NCBI GenBank assembly: GCA_032164295.1
Contig: JAJHTX010000007.1
Location: forward strand, 2,206,501-2,270,500
Origin: Inonotus obliquus
Lineage: Eukaryota > Basidiomycota > Agaricomycetes > Hymenochaetales > Hymenochaetaceae
DNA: 64,000 nt
Direction of reading: 5' to 3'
The translations under genes and the position numbers were made by a program. Of this stretch, positions 12,444-25,000 are shown in pieces (the stretch's first letter is position 1; each line of letters starts with the position of its first letter). The notes under the pieces are model-generated. The model worked only from the letters and a program-made list of their open reading frames with translations, searched no databases and had not been told where the DNA came from.

Positions 12444-13652
12444 AGAATTATACGGAATTCTAACGCGATAAAGCATGTAGTGAACCTTGAATCTCTTGAT
12501 GGGAGGCTGTTGTTTGCGATCCCGAAAAAAGGTGTGTACATGAAAGTACCTTGAATTGCTCAGCCCATACTGACCACCCCAGGTCGTCTACATGAGAAGT
12601 GCCTCGAGCTGCTGGCAGGTTAGTCTATGTACTATGCGTTATACTGTAGGGTCCAAGATCTCGAAGAATAGGTGCCGACATCCAGTTCAGAAGGCACAAT
12701 CGTCTAGATGTGTGTCTCGTGCAGAATCACAACATTGCTCTGTACGTTCGATTCCTGCGATTTATCGTCTTCCCCTCGTTCTCACAAACACTCAGCGTCT
12801 TTCTTCCTGCATCGGATATTCCCTCGTTCGTTGGAAAAGGAAACGTCGATTTAGGAATAACGGGGCATGATGTGATTTTAGAGTCGCAAATGCAACAACA
12901 TGTTACGGAGGCCCTGAAGCTCGGATTCGGAAAATGTGCGCTTCAAGTGCAAGTACCCGAAGCCGGAAGTATCAAAGACATCAAGCAGCTAGCAGGAAAA
13001 CGTGTCGTTACGAGTTTCGACTTCCTAGCAAGGGAATTCTTTTCAAATCTGGATGATGAACTGGGTCTTCAGGGCGAGAACAAAACGCAAATTGGACATG
13101 TTGGCGGGAGTGTAGAAGCGGCGTGCGCTCTTGGTCTTGCTGATGGGATAGGCAAGGTTTCCACTTATTGTACGAGGGCTAAGAGCTGATAACAATGCCG
13201 CATTCTAGTCGACCTTGTCGGTAGGTTCTCTTCCTTACGTATGTTTCAACTTGCTCACATTACATGAAGAATCTGGCGACACGATGCGCGCCGCAGGTCT
13301 CCACGCCATCGCGACTGTTCTAACCACTGAAGCTGTGCTCATAAAATCCTCAAAACCCAAACATCCTGAACACCTCCCCTTGATCGAGCTCATCACTTCC
13401 CGTATCGCGGGTGTCATCGCTTCCGGTCGTTATGTGTTGTGTCAGTACAACATTACGCGCGACAAGCTACATGAGTGTACGGCAATCGCTCCGGGAAGGC
13501 GAGCCCCGACAATCAGCCCGTTGGAAGAGAACGGTTGGGTGGCTGTGAGCGTAATGGTGGAAAGAAAAGATGTTGCGAATATCATGGATAAGCTTGTCGC
13601 GACAGGTGCAGAGGATGTTCTGCTTCTTAAGTTGGATAATTGTCGAGTGTGA
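12444..13652 (+). CDS. HIS1: ATP phosphoribosyltransferase (start unresolved)
   Basis: Catalyses the first step of histidine synthesis, ATP + PRPP to phosphoribosyl-ATP, and is the feedback-inhibited enzyme. Exons give SLDGRLLFAIPKKGRLHEKC, LLAGADIQFRRHNRLDV, CLVQNHNIAL|VFLPASDIPSF, GKGNVDLGITGHDVI and ADGI|VDLV|ESGDTMRAAG, followed by the C-terminal regulatory domain (NGWVAVSVMVERKDVANIMD). Introns are small; the one at 13152-13208 uses a GC donor. The 5' end is unclear: the frame is open only from 12441 and has no ATG before KHVVNLESLDG. A first exon ATG at about 12320 joined to the acceptor at 12473 (behind a CTAAC branch site) would give MHVVNLESLDG, but its donor is weak. The listed start is only the edge of the open frame. 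Confidence 0.88.
13152..13208 (+). other. GC-AG intron in HIS1
   Basis: The 57-nt intron starts with gcaagg and ends ctag. Only this join gives the conserved residues DGI|VDLV; the nearest GT donor (13156) would add GK and shift the frame. Confidence 0.8.
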
Positions 13653-13859
13653 GCAGTGGTTGATTCTGTAAAGGTACGTCGGTCGGCCCGTTTTGTGTAC
13701 GTTGTCTTGGCTGACGGTGGCTTTCAGATAGACTAGAGAAATGCCGATGTATCTGTTATAGAAGCTTTGAACTCCCAAAAGTTCTCTTCCGTCCTTAAGA
13801 TCTGTTCTTGTGGCGCGTGACCGGGAACGTCATCAACGGTCCCTCTGACGAAGGTTTTG

Positions 13860-14230
13860 CTTCACTGTCACACCACCCCCTCGACCATCGTTCGGAAACG
13901 TCTTCTGTCCTCGTGAGGGTCCACTGAGCCCGCCTGAACTCAATCTTGATCAGACGACCAAGGCGCCCACGCCTCAGCGCTAGACTTTTGACGAGAGACT
14001 CACGCGGTACTTGATTCCTGATTCCATATGCCGTGGAGGAGTGGGTTCTGCTATTTCCAACGCGTCTAAGGAGTCCAATGTTATTTTCATGGGCGCTTAT
14101 CCTGGGAGCTTGACACGAAACAAAGGTAACTTTCCGCTGTTAACTGAATCTCGTGCTAAATTATGCAGCATTCCAGTGCTCATCATTAGTAAGGAACAGA
14201 TTGTAACTCATTCACCTTCGTAGGCCAACG
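13860..14230 (+). pseudogene. Protein-like fragment, possibly a decayed gene
   Basis: One plus-strand frame reads with protein character (FGNVFCPREGPLSPPELNLD, then a TAG at about 13981, then TFDERLTRYLIPDSI and SNASKESNVIFMGAYPGSL). It stops near 14223 after a plausible donor at 14125. No ATG, family match or intact splice path was found. It may be a decayed or misread exon of an unknown gene; I cannot name it. Confidence 0.3.
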
Positions 14231-14676
14231 CTTTTTCGAGGTACGAGCGCTTATTCAAGGTTCGATCAATGCAATTGGAGTACGTCTTCACCGCCTCGCT
14301 TGTGGGGCCATGTCTCGACTTTCAATCGTGGCATTAGTATAGCTCTCCTAGGATCGAGGAAGACCTACGGGAAATCATTGCGCCACTCTTTTAAATCGAC
14401 TGGTTCTTCTAATCCCCATTACACCGTTTTAATAATGCGGTGTGAGGCGCCTCTGGCCAGGTGAAGCTTATCAGCTTCGAACACCTCGAGATGGGGTCCA
14501 AAGCTTGAGTAAATAAGCGCCCGTATCTTCTCCGAGAAGGAGCCCTCAAAGCCACTCCAGTCCTCGAATCGTATAAAGCATTGCGCATTGCACGAATCTG
14601 CAACCAGTGCACTAACGAGTCTCCTCGAGTGTCGCGACAAAGACCTACCATTCACTATCTGATCACCATCCTCATC

Positions 14677-16197
14677 ATGTCACGCGATTATGGTTACGGC
14701 GGCCAGAATCGTTACAAGTCCTTCGGTTTACCGAATGCCATCATGCGTCCTTCCACCGATCCCGGCATCATGAACGACGTGAACCCGACACCTATCAAGC
14801 AATTCCAACATCCTCACTTGGATGAGACGAAGGATTGTAAGGGTGTTGGACCTCAGGAAGTTACACCTGTGTCCTCGTACAACTGGACGAACGACGAAGA
14901 GCCCACTATACTCGTGCCCGGTAAGCTGTACACATGTACATGATTATCCAGTGTTGTGCTTTGGCTGACTATTCATAGGTTGCCCACCGATTTGGCAGAG
15001 CAAGTCGACACCTTTCAGGCTTGCCCGTGACACTGGTGTGAGCTTCATAGACCAGAACAGGCACCGAGTACCACAATACCCGCTTCTTCCACTGGTCCTC
15101 GCCATCGACCACCTTGTCCCTGCCTTCGACTACTCGTCTATTGATATCGTGACGGATCGAAACAACCTTCGAAAACTTCTTCGATGGATAAACGGTACTA
15201 TCTCACAAGATTTTCGTATCGACCTGCAATTATCGGGATCGACGGTCCTATTCACGAGATTTGAATCGCTGAAGGTCGAGGTTGATTCTGGACGGCTTGG
15301 GTATGGAAGGAACTTTGAACAGTTCACGACAAAGCGACTTGCTGGATGCGAGAATAGTACAGGTCATCATAGAATTATCAACTACGTGAGTACATTCGAA
15401 ATTACTATACGTTAAAATAACTCAGCGAACTCTTTGAATTCAACCAGAACTTCGGTAATCTGAAGCTATTGGTTCGATTCGAAGTCGACGCTTGCTTGTA
15501 TCACGACAGGAAGACACAGTCACGCAGGGATGAACCGAGAGACATGCGACCTATTCCAGGCGACGATCCAGACGACCTTCTAGCGGGACTACGCAGAATG
15601 TCAATCCGATCAGACGACAAGATTGAAATTATCTCCCGTGGCGTGTTGGTCCCACAAGATTCATTAGTTGAATTAGGGACGAAGAGCGAACTGAGCGTTG
15701 CGCAGGGCATTAATTGGCACGAATATCTCCCGCAGCTATACATCTCGCAAACACCTCACCATTATCTTGGCGTTCATGAGAGGGGAAACTTCAAACGAAT
15801 CGTGACTCGCGCTCTAAATGATAGTTTCCTCTCCGCAGAGCAACGGAAGCAACAGGCGTTGTACGAAAAACTACATGTCATGCTGCAGAAGATCAAGGAG
15901 CTCGTCGTTGCCCAAGGCGAGGACGCGCGTTTGTCTCTTATCTATCATCTCGATACGAATAAGCTCCAAGCGTTTTCGCGTAATCCGAATGCGAGCGTGT
16001 TGCCAGACATATGGTTGGACCGTTTCAAATCACCTTCTGGAAACACGGAGGACAACAAAGATAAGCCATCTGAAGGGTCAGGCGACAAGGATGAATCGTC
16101 TACAACACCAGACGATAAGCCCAAGCCCAAGCCTGGTGGACCGAAAACACCGAAATCGGTTCCTCATCCTCAAGAGCCAGATGACGGCGATGAATAA
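14677..16197 (+). CDS. Conserved basidiomycete protein of unknown function
   Basis: 466 residues in three exons (introns 14921-14978 and 15386-15447; sum divisible by three). It belongs to a family I recognise from basidiomycete genomes: MSRDYGYGGQNRYK at the start, NWTNDEEPTILVPGCPPIWQ, DTGVSFIDQNRHRVPQYPLL, DIVTDRNNLRKLLRWING and FRIDLQLSGSTVLFTRFE, then GHHRIINYNFGNLKLLVRFE across intron 2. Databases often label such proteins 'geranylgeranyl pyrophosphate synthetase', but I see no prenyltransferase fold signature. The only aspartate-rich stretch (GDDPDDLL) lies in a disordered acidic segment. The C-terminus is low-complexity (Lys/Pro/Asp/Ser, DDKPKPKPGGPKTPK). Function unknown; probably soluble. 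Confidence 0.8.
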
Positions 16198-18098
16198 CTC
16201 TGATCTCATGACTAGGAAGGTGAGTCATACTGAGTAAACAAGAACACGGTGGTTATTCATGAAATATTATTTCAGAGATCGCATGCGGCATCTATCTCTC
16301 ACAGTGAATAGTAATTTGAAACACCTGTACCAGAATGATATTCGAAGTTCCCCTCTTTTGGTTCCTCATGCCATTCAATGTAGACCCTGTACCCTGTTCC
16401 TCGGCTCGATCCTCTTTTACATGCATGAGAGGACAAGTCTAAAGAATACGGCACCGAATTGAAGAAAGAGATGTAAAGTCATGCAACTCAGTATCCATGG
16501 ATTCCCACTCACCTACATGCAGTTCATCTATGAGGCAGCAGGCTACCCATTCCTGCTCTTGGTTCTCAGTAAACTGGGTAACAGGATTTAAATGTACTTT
16601 GATTGACTTCTTCGGAGAATCAGCGGGAGATGCACACATGCATCCTCGTTTGTAAATAGTTCCCCTTTAGGGAAGAAGCCACGTTAGGTATCCGGCGAAT
16701 TTTTTTTTTCAGAACGAGGGTGCAGAAGACACAGTATTATAGTTCCATAAGTGCTAATCCGCATTTTGGTTGTATTGCGGAGAAGTTCCGTATCCGACGG
16801 AACTGACATTATTGGCATTGAAGGAAGTTTTGGTATTTCCCCGAGGTTGAGAGGCGGGTTCGCACTGATGGATCTTCAGAGTACTGGACAGAGGCTATGA
16901 GAAGACTGTTGCGACAATTTTGGAGTCTTGAGAAGCTTCGTCAAGAGCTCGATGGTATTGGCACCCTAGTTGGTAGAGTCGCTTTCCGGACTTGTCCAGA
17001 CTCCTGAAAGAACATTGCTTTGAATGTCGGGCAGTTCCGATGTAAATAAGCGGAACATTTGGGGAACAAGGCGCTATCAGGAAGTGGCCTTTGAATCCAA
17101 GGAAGCCAAGGAGTTTGCGGCATGAGCTCATATACATACAGCATGCGGCCACATCTGTCAACTCAATGAGACGAGGATGGTAGACACACTCTGGGGACAG
17201 TTATGGAAGCATAACAGGTTACTCCAGCTATTCTTCCGTCGAGTGAATCGTTGAGTGAATGGCGCAGGGTCGCTGTGACCTTTCGGATGGTATGTGTCGC
17301 AAAAGGGAACTTCTCAAGGGCGTGTATTGAAAATACTTCGAGTCTTCCGCACTTGTTTGAGCGAAACCGTGTGGCAGCAGAAGGAAGTACATAACAGCTG
17401 ACCTGTGCGATGGCAAGCACCAGTGAGTGGCTGAGTATGGCTTGGTCGACAGATAGGAGAAACATTGCTATGGATTGGTCAGTCGCGGGACATAGCACCG
17501 AGAAAAAGACGAGATGAACACCGCTGCGGGGAAGACCAAGAATTCGAGGTTGTATGAGGAATTATCATGGCAAAGATACAGTATCTCGTTATCTTGATCG
17601 CAGAACGACGGTAATAGGTGCGACTGGGATCCTACCGATGCAAGTTGTTCCAGAGATCCAGGTTTTCGCGGATTTTCTACGTGGCCAAAAGTCATGTCTG
17701 TAAGACATGATTCCCTTCGTGAGCATCGGCAGTTTGACGTGAACGTCATCACCACGAGTAAGCCGTGTTGTGAAGGTCGATGAATATCTTGTGGATTTTG
17801 TGATGATTTCTTAGGTGGTTGTTCATTGTGCGGCTACTTGCCAAAAACAGCAATCATTGGCGTGGGAATGAGCAGCCAGTGGCGGACGGGATAAACAAGG
17901 ACAAATAAGCGTCCATTTCCCACAATCCCATATCGCCTCCTTGTCGTCGTCGTCACCGCTACTGCTACTCCTCCCAATACCACGCCGACAACTCCTCTTC
18001 CTCTCATCACCTCGTCCTCTCCTCCTCGTCGACCATCACGCCGTCTTGATCAACCACTCTTTGTGTCGACAGCAGTAAATACTCCTTCAGCTTTTACG
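16198..18098. other. Gene-free stretch with pyrimidine-rich ROT1 leader
   Basis: About 1.9 kb. Short minus-strand frames at 16.9-17.7 kb have no recognisable motif. The last 160 bp (about 17935-18080) are CT-rich with TCGTCG and CTCCTC runs just upstream of the ROT1 ATG, a common look for fungal core promoters and 5' leaders. Confidence 0.5.
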
Positions 18099-18971
18099 AT
18101 GCGTCCTTGGCAGTTCGTTTCTTCGCTTGCCCTGCTTCTCTCGGCGTCGCTTCCTGCCGCAGCCCAAGTCGGACTCGATGCAATTCACAACAGGACAGCG
18201 ATAACTGGCACATGGACCTCGCAATCGGGGAAAGTTGTAACAGGTGTTAACCCTGAAACGGGGGTGGTGAGTAATTCGAAGGCACCGTCGTTTTCAGAGG
18301 CATTTACGGGCTTATTCTTCAGGCTTTCGCAAACCCCCAGAACGCATCGTTCAATTATCCAAGTTGCACGGGTATTGGATTCGCTTTGTATGTTCTTTTA
18401 AGAAGCAGAGTTTGTTGGTGGAAGGCTGACAATCTTCTTCAGCACAGATGATGGTTTCTATGAGGTCGCCCGGTACCGATTCGAGTCAAATCCTACAGAA
18501 CACCAGTGCATCATTGGTAACCTTAACTGGGCGCATGGAAGATACGAGCTCCTCTCTAACGGATCTATCGTCTTGAATCCCTTTGGTGATGGATTCCAAC
18601 TCGTCCAAGATCCCTGTGGTCCACGGTCCATCTTCGTGCAAAACTTTAACGTCACAGAGCTGTTCCAGTCCTGGCGTATCTTCGAAGACCCAATCGAGGG
18701 ATACAAACTCCACTTATTCCAATACAACGGTCAACCCGTTTCACCGTTGTTCCAGCTATCACCATCACCGAATATGCTCCCCACGCAAGTACTGCGCAAC
18801 GTCACGCCTGAGTTCCAAACTCAAGACGGTTTCGTTAACACCGGTAAGCGTGTAGTGACCCGGAGATCTGAGCCGCAGACCGGTGCTGCTGCTGGCAGTC
18901 GACTGGGCGACATGGCAAGCGCCAGCATGCTCCTTTCCGTCATAGCCGGTGGTATGCTGGTCACGCTTTAG
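18099..18971 (+). CDS. ROT1: ROT1-like ER membrane chaperone
   Basis: ER protein required for protein folding, N-glycosylation and beta-1,6-glucan/cell-wall synthesis in yeast. 253 residues in three exons (introns 18267-18322 and 18388-18442; sum divisible by three). A signal peptide (MRPWQFVSSLALLLSASLPAAAQ) precedes AITGTWTSQSGKVVTG, FANPQNASFNYPSCTGIGF and AFTDDGFYEVARYRFESN, then CIIGNLNWAHGRYELLSNGS, LNPFGDGFQLVQDPC and MLPTQVLRNV, all characteristic of Rot1. Several N-glycosylation sequons occur. The C-terminal hydrophobic segment (MLLSVIAGGMLVTL) is the membrane anchor. Confidence 0.9.
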
Positions 18972-19932
18972 AAGAATGGATAAAGGTCATTTTCCCATAT
19001 ACGATTACTTTTGCTTTGCATTTCTTCCTCTCCCACACAAGTTCTCTGTTGTTTCCGCTCCATAATATTTGATTCAAGCGAACAGTTCTGAACTTTCTTC
19101 CCATGATCGACCATAAGTCGTCGGTCCCAATCCGTGTCTGGCACGTTCTTCTGCATTATTTTCGCGCCGCTCGGACTTCTATCTTTATACCCTGCTGCTA
19201 CCGTGCTTGCAGACTTCCGCTCTTTTTTCCGCTCTTTTGTTCCCTCTCTTTCACATACAAGATATTGTGTTGCTAATGACTCGACGTATCTCTCTGCTCG
19301 TTGCCATGTTGTTATATAGTGCCTTGGCACAGAGTCAATCAGTACACCAGACTAAGGCATGCTTTAGGACGAAATGCAATTCCCATATAGCATTATCTGT
19401 CGCAGTTTCATTGTGCACTTAATCGGTCCGGATTGGCACTGTCCAGCAAGAGACAAAATATTACAGCAATGTCATTCGTGCTTTCGGTTTAGACATAGAA
19501 CATGAGACACAGATATGGCGAAATCTAGTCAGCGTCAAGCGAAAAAAAGCGTCCTTGCGGCAAAGCGACCGCTCATGGGAAAGCGTAAAGGCGATTGCAC
19601 AAAAAGGGGGGAAAGAAATCAGGATAATTAATTCGTACATGCGGCATGAGGGGCACAGATAAACAATGTTATCGGGCTGCGGAATTGGACGTGCAGGAGG
19701 AATAAGTGAAGAGGAATGGAAAGACTTAGAGTTAAAGGCGAATGGTCGAGCCAAAGCCGGAGCCAGAGTCTGGGAGGAACAGCCATTTTATCGGCCACCC
19801 GCCGTTTCACTTGATCCGTGCACCGAAACCCACTTTCGTTGGTGAACAGGGCACACAAATCCCCACTCCTTTCGCATCACCCACCAGTCGCGCGCAATAT
19901 ATCAGCACGCAACCGCGCTAATGCCCACTAGT
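18972..19932. other. Intergenic between convergent ROT1 and PRE7
   Basis: About 960 bp of AT-richer DNA between two 3' ends. No gene, repeat or RNA signature was recognised. Confidence 0.55.
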
Positions 19933-22078
19933 TTAATCCTTCTTCAGCTCCTGATTGATGACGAATACACGCTCGCCATCCGTGTGCCCAGTGACTTCGC
20001 GGACATGTGTAGCACGGAGCCCCTCAAGTCCTTGAGGTGTTCGGCCCTTTGCTAGTACAACGTACAACTCGAGCCCATCTCCCACCTATTCGTTGTCCCG
20101 TTTGAGAATTGCACACGATGTTCGTTCGAGTCGTATCAAGGCCGAGCGGATGTATTCGTCAGGGTTGACACGATCGCAATCACAGCAGCGGGGATGTTGA
20201 GTACGTTCGTCCGAGACAGACGGAGACGTTAGAATAGTGGAGCAAGGACCGGCGGTAATCATCAAGATAGTGCAGGATAAGGACCGAATGACAGGTTCGC
20301 AGCGCCATGCCGAACATGATAGGACAACAGGGCCGAGGGATGAGCATAAAGATAGCGGAATAACGTCGGTCAGCTCATAGACTTCACGCCAAACCAGAAA
20401 TGATAGAAATGATGGAATCATTCATGGAGCAAATGAGAGGGAAGAAGTCTAGAGATAGCAGAAACGACAGGGTGAACCAGATAGGTTGAGACGAACCTCG
20501 ATGTGACGCTCTGTGGCGCTTGTAAAGCTGTCCGTTACGAGTGAAAGTACGCGGTCTAGAGGAAGGTGTGTTGGGTGCCCACCAGCGACGCCGGGGGGAG
20601 GCTGCTGGTTCTTGAAGTAAATCTGTCAGGGACAATAGTAGTCAGCAACAATATGAAAGGCCGCGTAGAAGTTGAAAAGGCAAAAGAGCAGAGCAGACGG
20701 AGAAAATCCGGAAGAGCATCGGAAAGTCAAGTATCCAAGATACGCAATCGTGGAACAAGTTTCAGAAAAATGGAAATGGCGGATGAGTGGAGGTGATAGA
20801 TGATGTCGAGAACTTTGGGTAGGTGCGAATGAATACAAAAATACCGTGGCGCGTGAAAGACAATGGTACGCCAGGAAAAGTAAAGAAGACATGCATGCTT
20901 GGCGAGGACCGCGAAATCTCATACACGGTAAAATACCTCTAAAAATAAACCGAGTCTCTGGGAAAATGACAGTGAATGTGCGAAGCATGAGAAATCCTCA
21001 CCTGGTTGTCAAGGAAAGGTTGTACAAGTTGTTGAGCTGCGCCGGCCGCACGGCATGTCTCGCGCTCGTACGAGCCGACGGGATCAAAACTGTACACAGC
21101 ACCCGAGCCTTTAGACGAAAACGGCGGTTCGGACAAATGCCAGCCAAGTCGATTGAGGGAAGAACGGAAGATTTGCGAATACATGCACAAATGTGATGTC
21201 GAATATCGCAAAAATTAAGAGAAAATGTCGGATTTTCCATGAAAGTGAATCCGGGAGGAACAACAGGACGTCCGGTGGGACGGGCGACATGGAACAGTTC
21301 GTCAAAAGCGGAAAAGCGTTGGAGCGCCGAAGTTGTGGAGCATTGAGGGGGACGCATGCGGTAGACGGCGGTTACGAGATAGACGGAAAAAGAAAATGAA
21401 CAATCAGTCAAGTAAACAATGAAGAAAATGAACCATTGATAAAAGGAATCACGAGGTGAGTCCCAGAATCTCCGGTAAAGGAAGGACATATGAGGATGAA
21501 GAAACGAATAATCTTACCATCATCTTCAATACCGCCGAGAATATTGTAGACATAATATGGGAAGAACCGCTGCGCATACAGCATTGTCTGGATTAATCGA
21601 GCGATGGCGCGCAATGGCATATCCTTCGCGTGAGCGTGACGATACCACTTTGATAGCAAATAGACCAGAGTGAGCATCTGATTTGACTCGGCGTATGACG
21701 CGTACATACCTCCAACCGCTGTTTAACCTTCTTTACGAACATGTTACCGTCTGCAGCGAAGCCATTCACGGCCAGAACAGCCTTGTCGGTACTGTCGTTA
21801 AATCACAAGATAAGCATTCACCAAGACCGAAGACTGGAAGCATAGATGCATCGCATGGAAGTGCGAGACGCGCGGCACACAAGGACTTACAGGCGGAAGA
21901 CTTTAGGTGCATAACGGGTCTGGATGTTGAACCCCTCGGTTTGGCGGGTATCCCCTGCGATAACAGCAAAGTCTTTACCAGCGATGGCGAGGATGGTGCC
22001 ACCATTCTCAGCGTATGGATTGAAATGCCTTTGCATGGGTTGAGTGGCATTCGAAGCTGTAACTGTCGCGCCTGGCAT
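19933..22078 (-). CDS. PRE7: 20S proteasome subunit beta type-6
   Basis: Beta-6 (PSMB1/Pre7) subunit of the proteasome core, a structural non-catalytic beta ring member. 261 residues in six exons. Introns in plus coordinates are 21792-21890, 21648-21709, 21109-21517, 20623-21001 and 20086-20496; the exon sum is divisible by three. Diagnostic residues: [89 protein letters not shown], and the last exon [14 protein letters not shown] to INQELKKD. Start [10 protein letters not shown] is the first ATG before the conserved domain; the longer upstream frame is leader. Three introns of 379-411 nt are far longer than others in the window. Confidence 0.93.
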
Positions 22079-25000
22079 GGTAGCTGTGAGCTCAATCGTT
22101 GGACTGGATTGCGAATGGGAAGGGGATGATATATATCTCCTCTGAGCGCCGAGACGAGTGGAAGATGAGAAGAGGAGGACAAGAGAGAGCAGGCTGCGAG
22201 ATATTTGTTTTGAGTTGAGGACACAAGAATAGGCCGCGTAACGCGTGGGAACTGATACCCTATTTGGTGACGCGTCTCTCTCGCGAAGTTCAGAAATTTC
22301 TCCTTTTCTTCCGACATTTCTCCTCCTCTCTCCCTCCAAAGATTTTTGCCTCTGTGTGCCAGTGTGAAAATAAGCAACGCCCTGACCTACACGCCGGTCA
22401 ATCACCCGTTGTGTTCTTTACTCCTTTTGTTCAGGCAACGGCTCTGCGCTTGTTCACGACTTAATCTCTCGCCCTGAGCGTCCTGTCCTCGACGTCCTCC
22501 AGGCGGTCAATAAGCGCGCCCGTCGGTCTAGCCAGTCTGCTCTTCTTCAGTCCGGATCGGCATTCATGGCGCATTCTCGGACGGTTCCTGTCGCAGTGCC
22601 GTCTAATCTCTGTGGGACGATGTATCTGGATCAGTTCTAACTGCGCACCAACATTCTCAGCCGACCGCATGCCCAAACCAACGGAATGGAAAGATAGTTG
22701 GAGAAGCTACTCGGCAGTTGACCCATTTTTGTCTGTATCACCCATACTTTCACGGCACTAAATTCCGACTCGTCTCTCCGGTAGCATCTTTTGCGTGATC
22801 CACTCCACCGAGGATTAGAAGATTTGTACCCCGAGTCTGGACAACTCTCAGCGGCGCCACTCGTCTTCCCAGAAGTATGGTCTCTCTACTCATCGAGCCT
22901 CGAAGCAAGCTGGGTCTATATCGTCTATCGCTGCCTAGGATTCTTCGGGGTTCATCCTCAATCTAGGCCGCTGAAGGACTCACCCTGTGACGCGCACTCT
23001 AGCGTCAGCACCCTCGTCTACTCGTTTACTTACCTCCGTCCCTGACTTCTCACGGCTCCTTTGCATTATCTCGAGCTTCCGTCTTCTGTACCTGACGTTT
23101 AAATAAACTTGTGGGCACAGGGCGCATCGACGTTAATTCGGGTTTTGAGTTCGCGGCCGACTTGCGCACTCGCCGATCAACATGCATAATCATTGCGCCT
23201 GTCTCGTGGGACCTTCGCTTTCTCGCATCTCTCCCTCCGAATTGTCTCGGCGCCTTTCAATATTCCTCTTGTCCACTTCTCGGTTTCCCTGTTGCGGCAT
23301 TACTCTCGCACATTGCGACGTCGGACAGACCGGGGACTGTCAAGAAGCAACTATTCCCGGCTTGCCGCGCTTGCATGCCCAGATACTCGAACATCTCGCG
23401 GCGATGATGCAACATTCTTTCTTTCCACGCAATCCATATGCTTGCCCGAGCTTATACAGACTGTCACCGAAAGATTACAGTGGGGCTTATCGTATTACCC
23501 CGTTTGTGCATTTAGTTGCTGGTTCTGGAACTCCTTCGTGGCGGTCGCAAACAGTCCGCTTGCACTCCGTGCATCTTCTAAGATAGTAAGACCATGTTTC
23601 TCTTCCTTAGGTTGCTTCAAACCGTTCACGAGACCAGTGGACAATGCTTCAGTAAAGGAGAAATGATCAGTTCAAGACTTGCCGATCCTATCGAAGCTGT
23701 GGAAGATAGTTCTGCAGGAATACACTGAATTCATTACGGAGAAACTAGACAGCCAAAGCAGAACAGTCAGCAACCAGATACCAGATAAGACTGAATTGGC
23801 GAAATAGGAAGGTATGAAATTTCCAGAGGTAATAGACGAATGGAATAATTCGTGAGTTCTTATTGGCCGTCCTAGCGAAATTACGAAACAGTATAAAGTC
23901 AAACAAGATGTGATTTAAGAACGCCACCCCTCTGTAACCTTGGTCGGAAAGTTTGTACTCATTCAAACTCCGTCAAGAATCCGCAGAACCGTTGTGTTGG
24001 ATAAGGTCCAGCAATTCACTGATATCTTCTCGGCTTGATACTCACGATTTGCTAGCGTGGTACAATGCAAATAAGTTAGGCACCTTAGTCAATGAACAGC
24101 AGTCCAATGAGAAGATGATAAGTTGCAGAGAAGCTGCCGGCCAATGTGCATGGTCTATTTCAATGTAGAGTTTCTTCCCAGTGTATAATTTATGAAGTTC
24201 TGAGCAATGTATAGGTCAAGCACACTTATACTTAATTGAACTTCGCGTAGATTACCATAGTCAATCACTCCGTCGGTCACATTACCACTTTAGAAGCAAA
24301 GCTATATGAGTAGTTGAGTAGATGGAAGTCAGAGGAATTCAAGAACAACCTTGCTTGGGGAACAATTCTGCCAGGTAAGGAGTTGAAACTTTGTCTTCCT
24401 GGGAGGTGAGATTGTCAATTGCCACAAAGCCGAAGGAGACGTCTAGAATTCTCCGACAATTGATTTGATATGAGCGAAGACCACATATTTCCGGTTTTGA
24501 AGGTCTCGTGAAGACAAAGCAAGGTGCTAGAATGCGGAATGAAGCTATGGCATGGGACATTCCTCGGTAGCCCATTGCAGCTCCTTTTGCTTCAGCCAAC
24601 AGGTCCCCGGATGTCTGAACTCCATGTTATAATCGAGGTAGACGAGAGTTTGGTACGTCTCTGACGCTCGGATTAGTAGCTTAAGTGTGAGCAACTGTCT
24701 GTCTACCCCCCGCCGTGGTTTGAATGGTGATCTGTTCTTGTATTGTACGCTCCATCTTCACTGAATGCTTCCCAGGTGTCCTTCACTTTGATTGTTCACT
24801 GTCTTTCCTCTTGTTGGATTCGTATCTGGTTCAGTAACCTTATGTAAACAACATTCAATGTAAGATAGACAAGTTACTCGCCTCTTGATTTATGCGTCGC
24901 GTCCTGCGATTCACCGGGGTTACCTTCGACTACGAACTCATCAAAATACGTGTGCTAATGAAGATAATCGACGAAAACGAAGAACAATATATTGTTGCAC

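Noticed and set aside
14240..14290. B-box-like GGTTCGATCAA
   Set aside because: No matching A box or cloverleaf could be drawn.
14419..14655. Minus-strand frame with FEDWSGFEGSFSEKIRALIY
   Set aside because: Somewhat protein-like, but isolated, overlaps the promoter of the next gene, and no family or splice partners were found.
15552..15600. DDPDD as a prenyltransferase aspartate motif
   Set aside because: Lies in a disordered acidic segment with no second motif or helical context.
22079..22405. N-terminal extension of PRE7 from an upstream in-frame start
   Set aside because: Not conserved in proteasome beta-6; [10 protein letters not shown] directly precedes the conserved domain.
23193..23666. 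Plus-strand frame of 157 residues
   Set aside because: Ser/Leu/Arg-rich in a CT-rich stretch; overlapping frames have equal length, so probably compositional.
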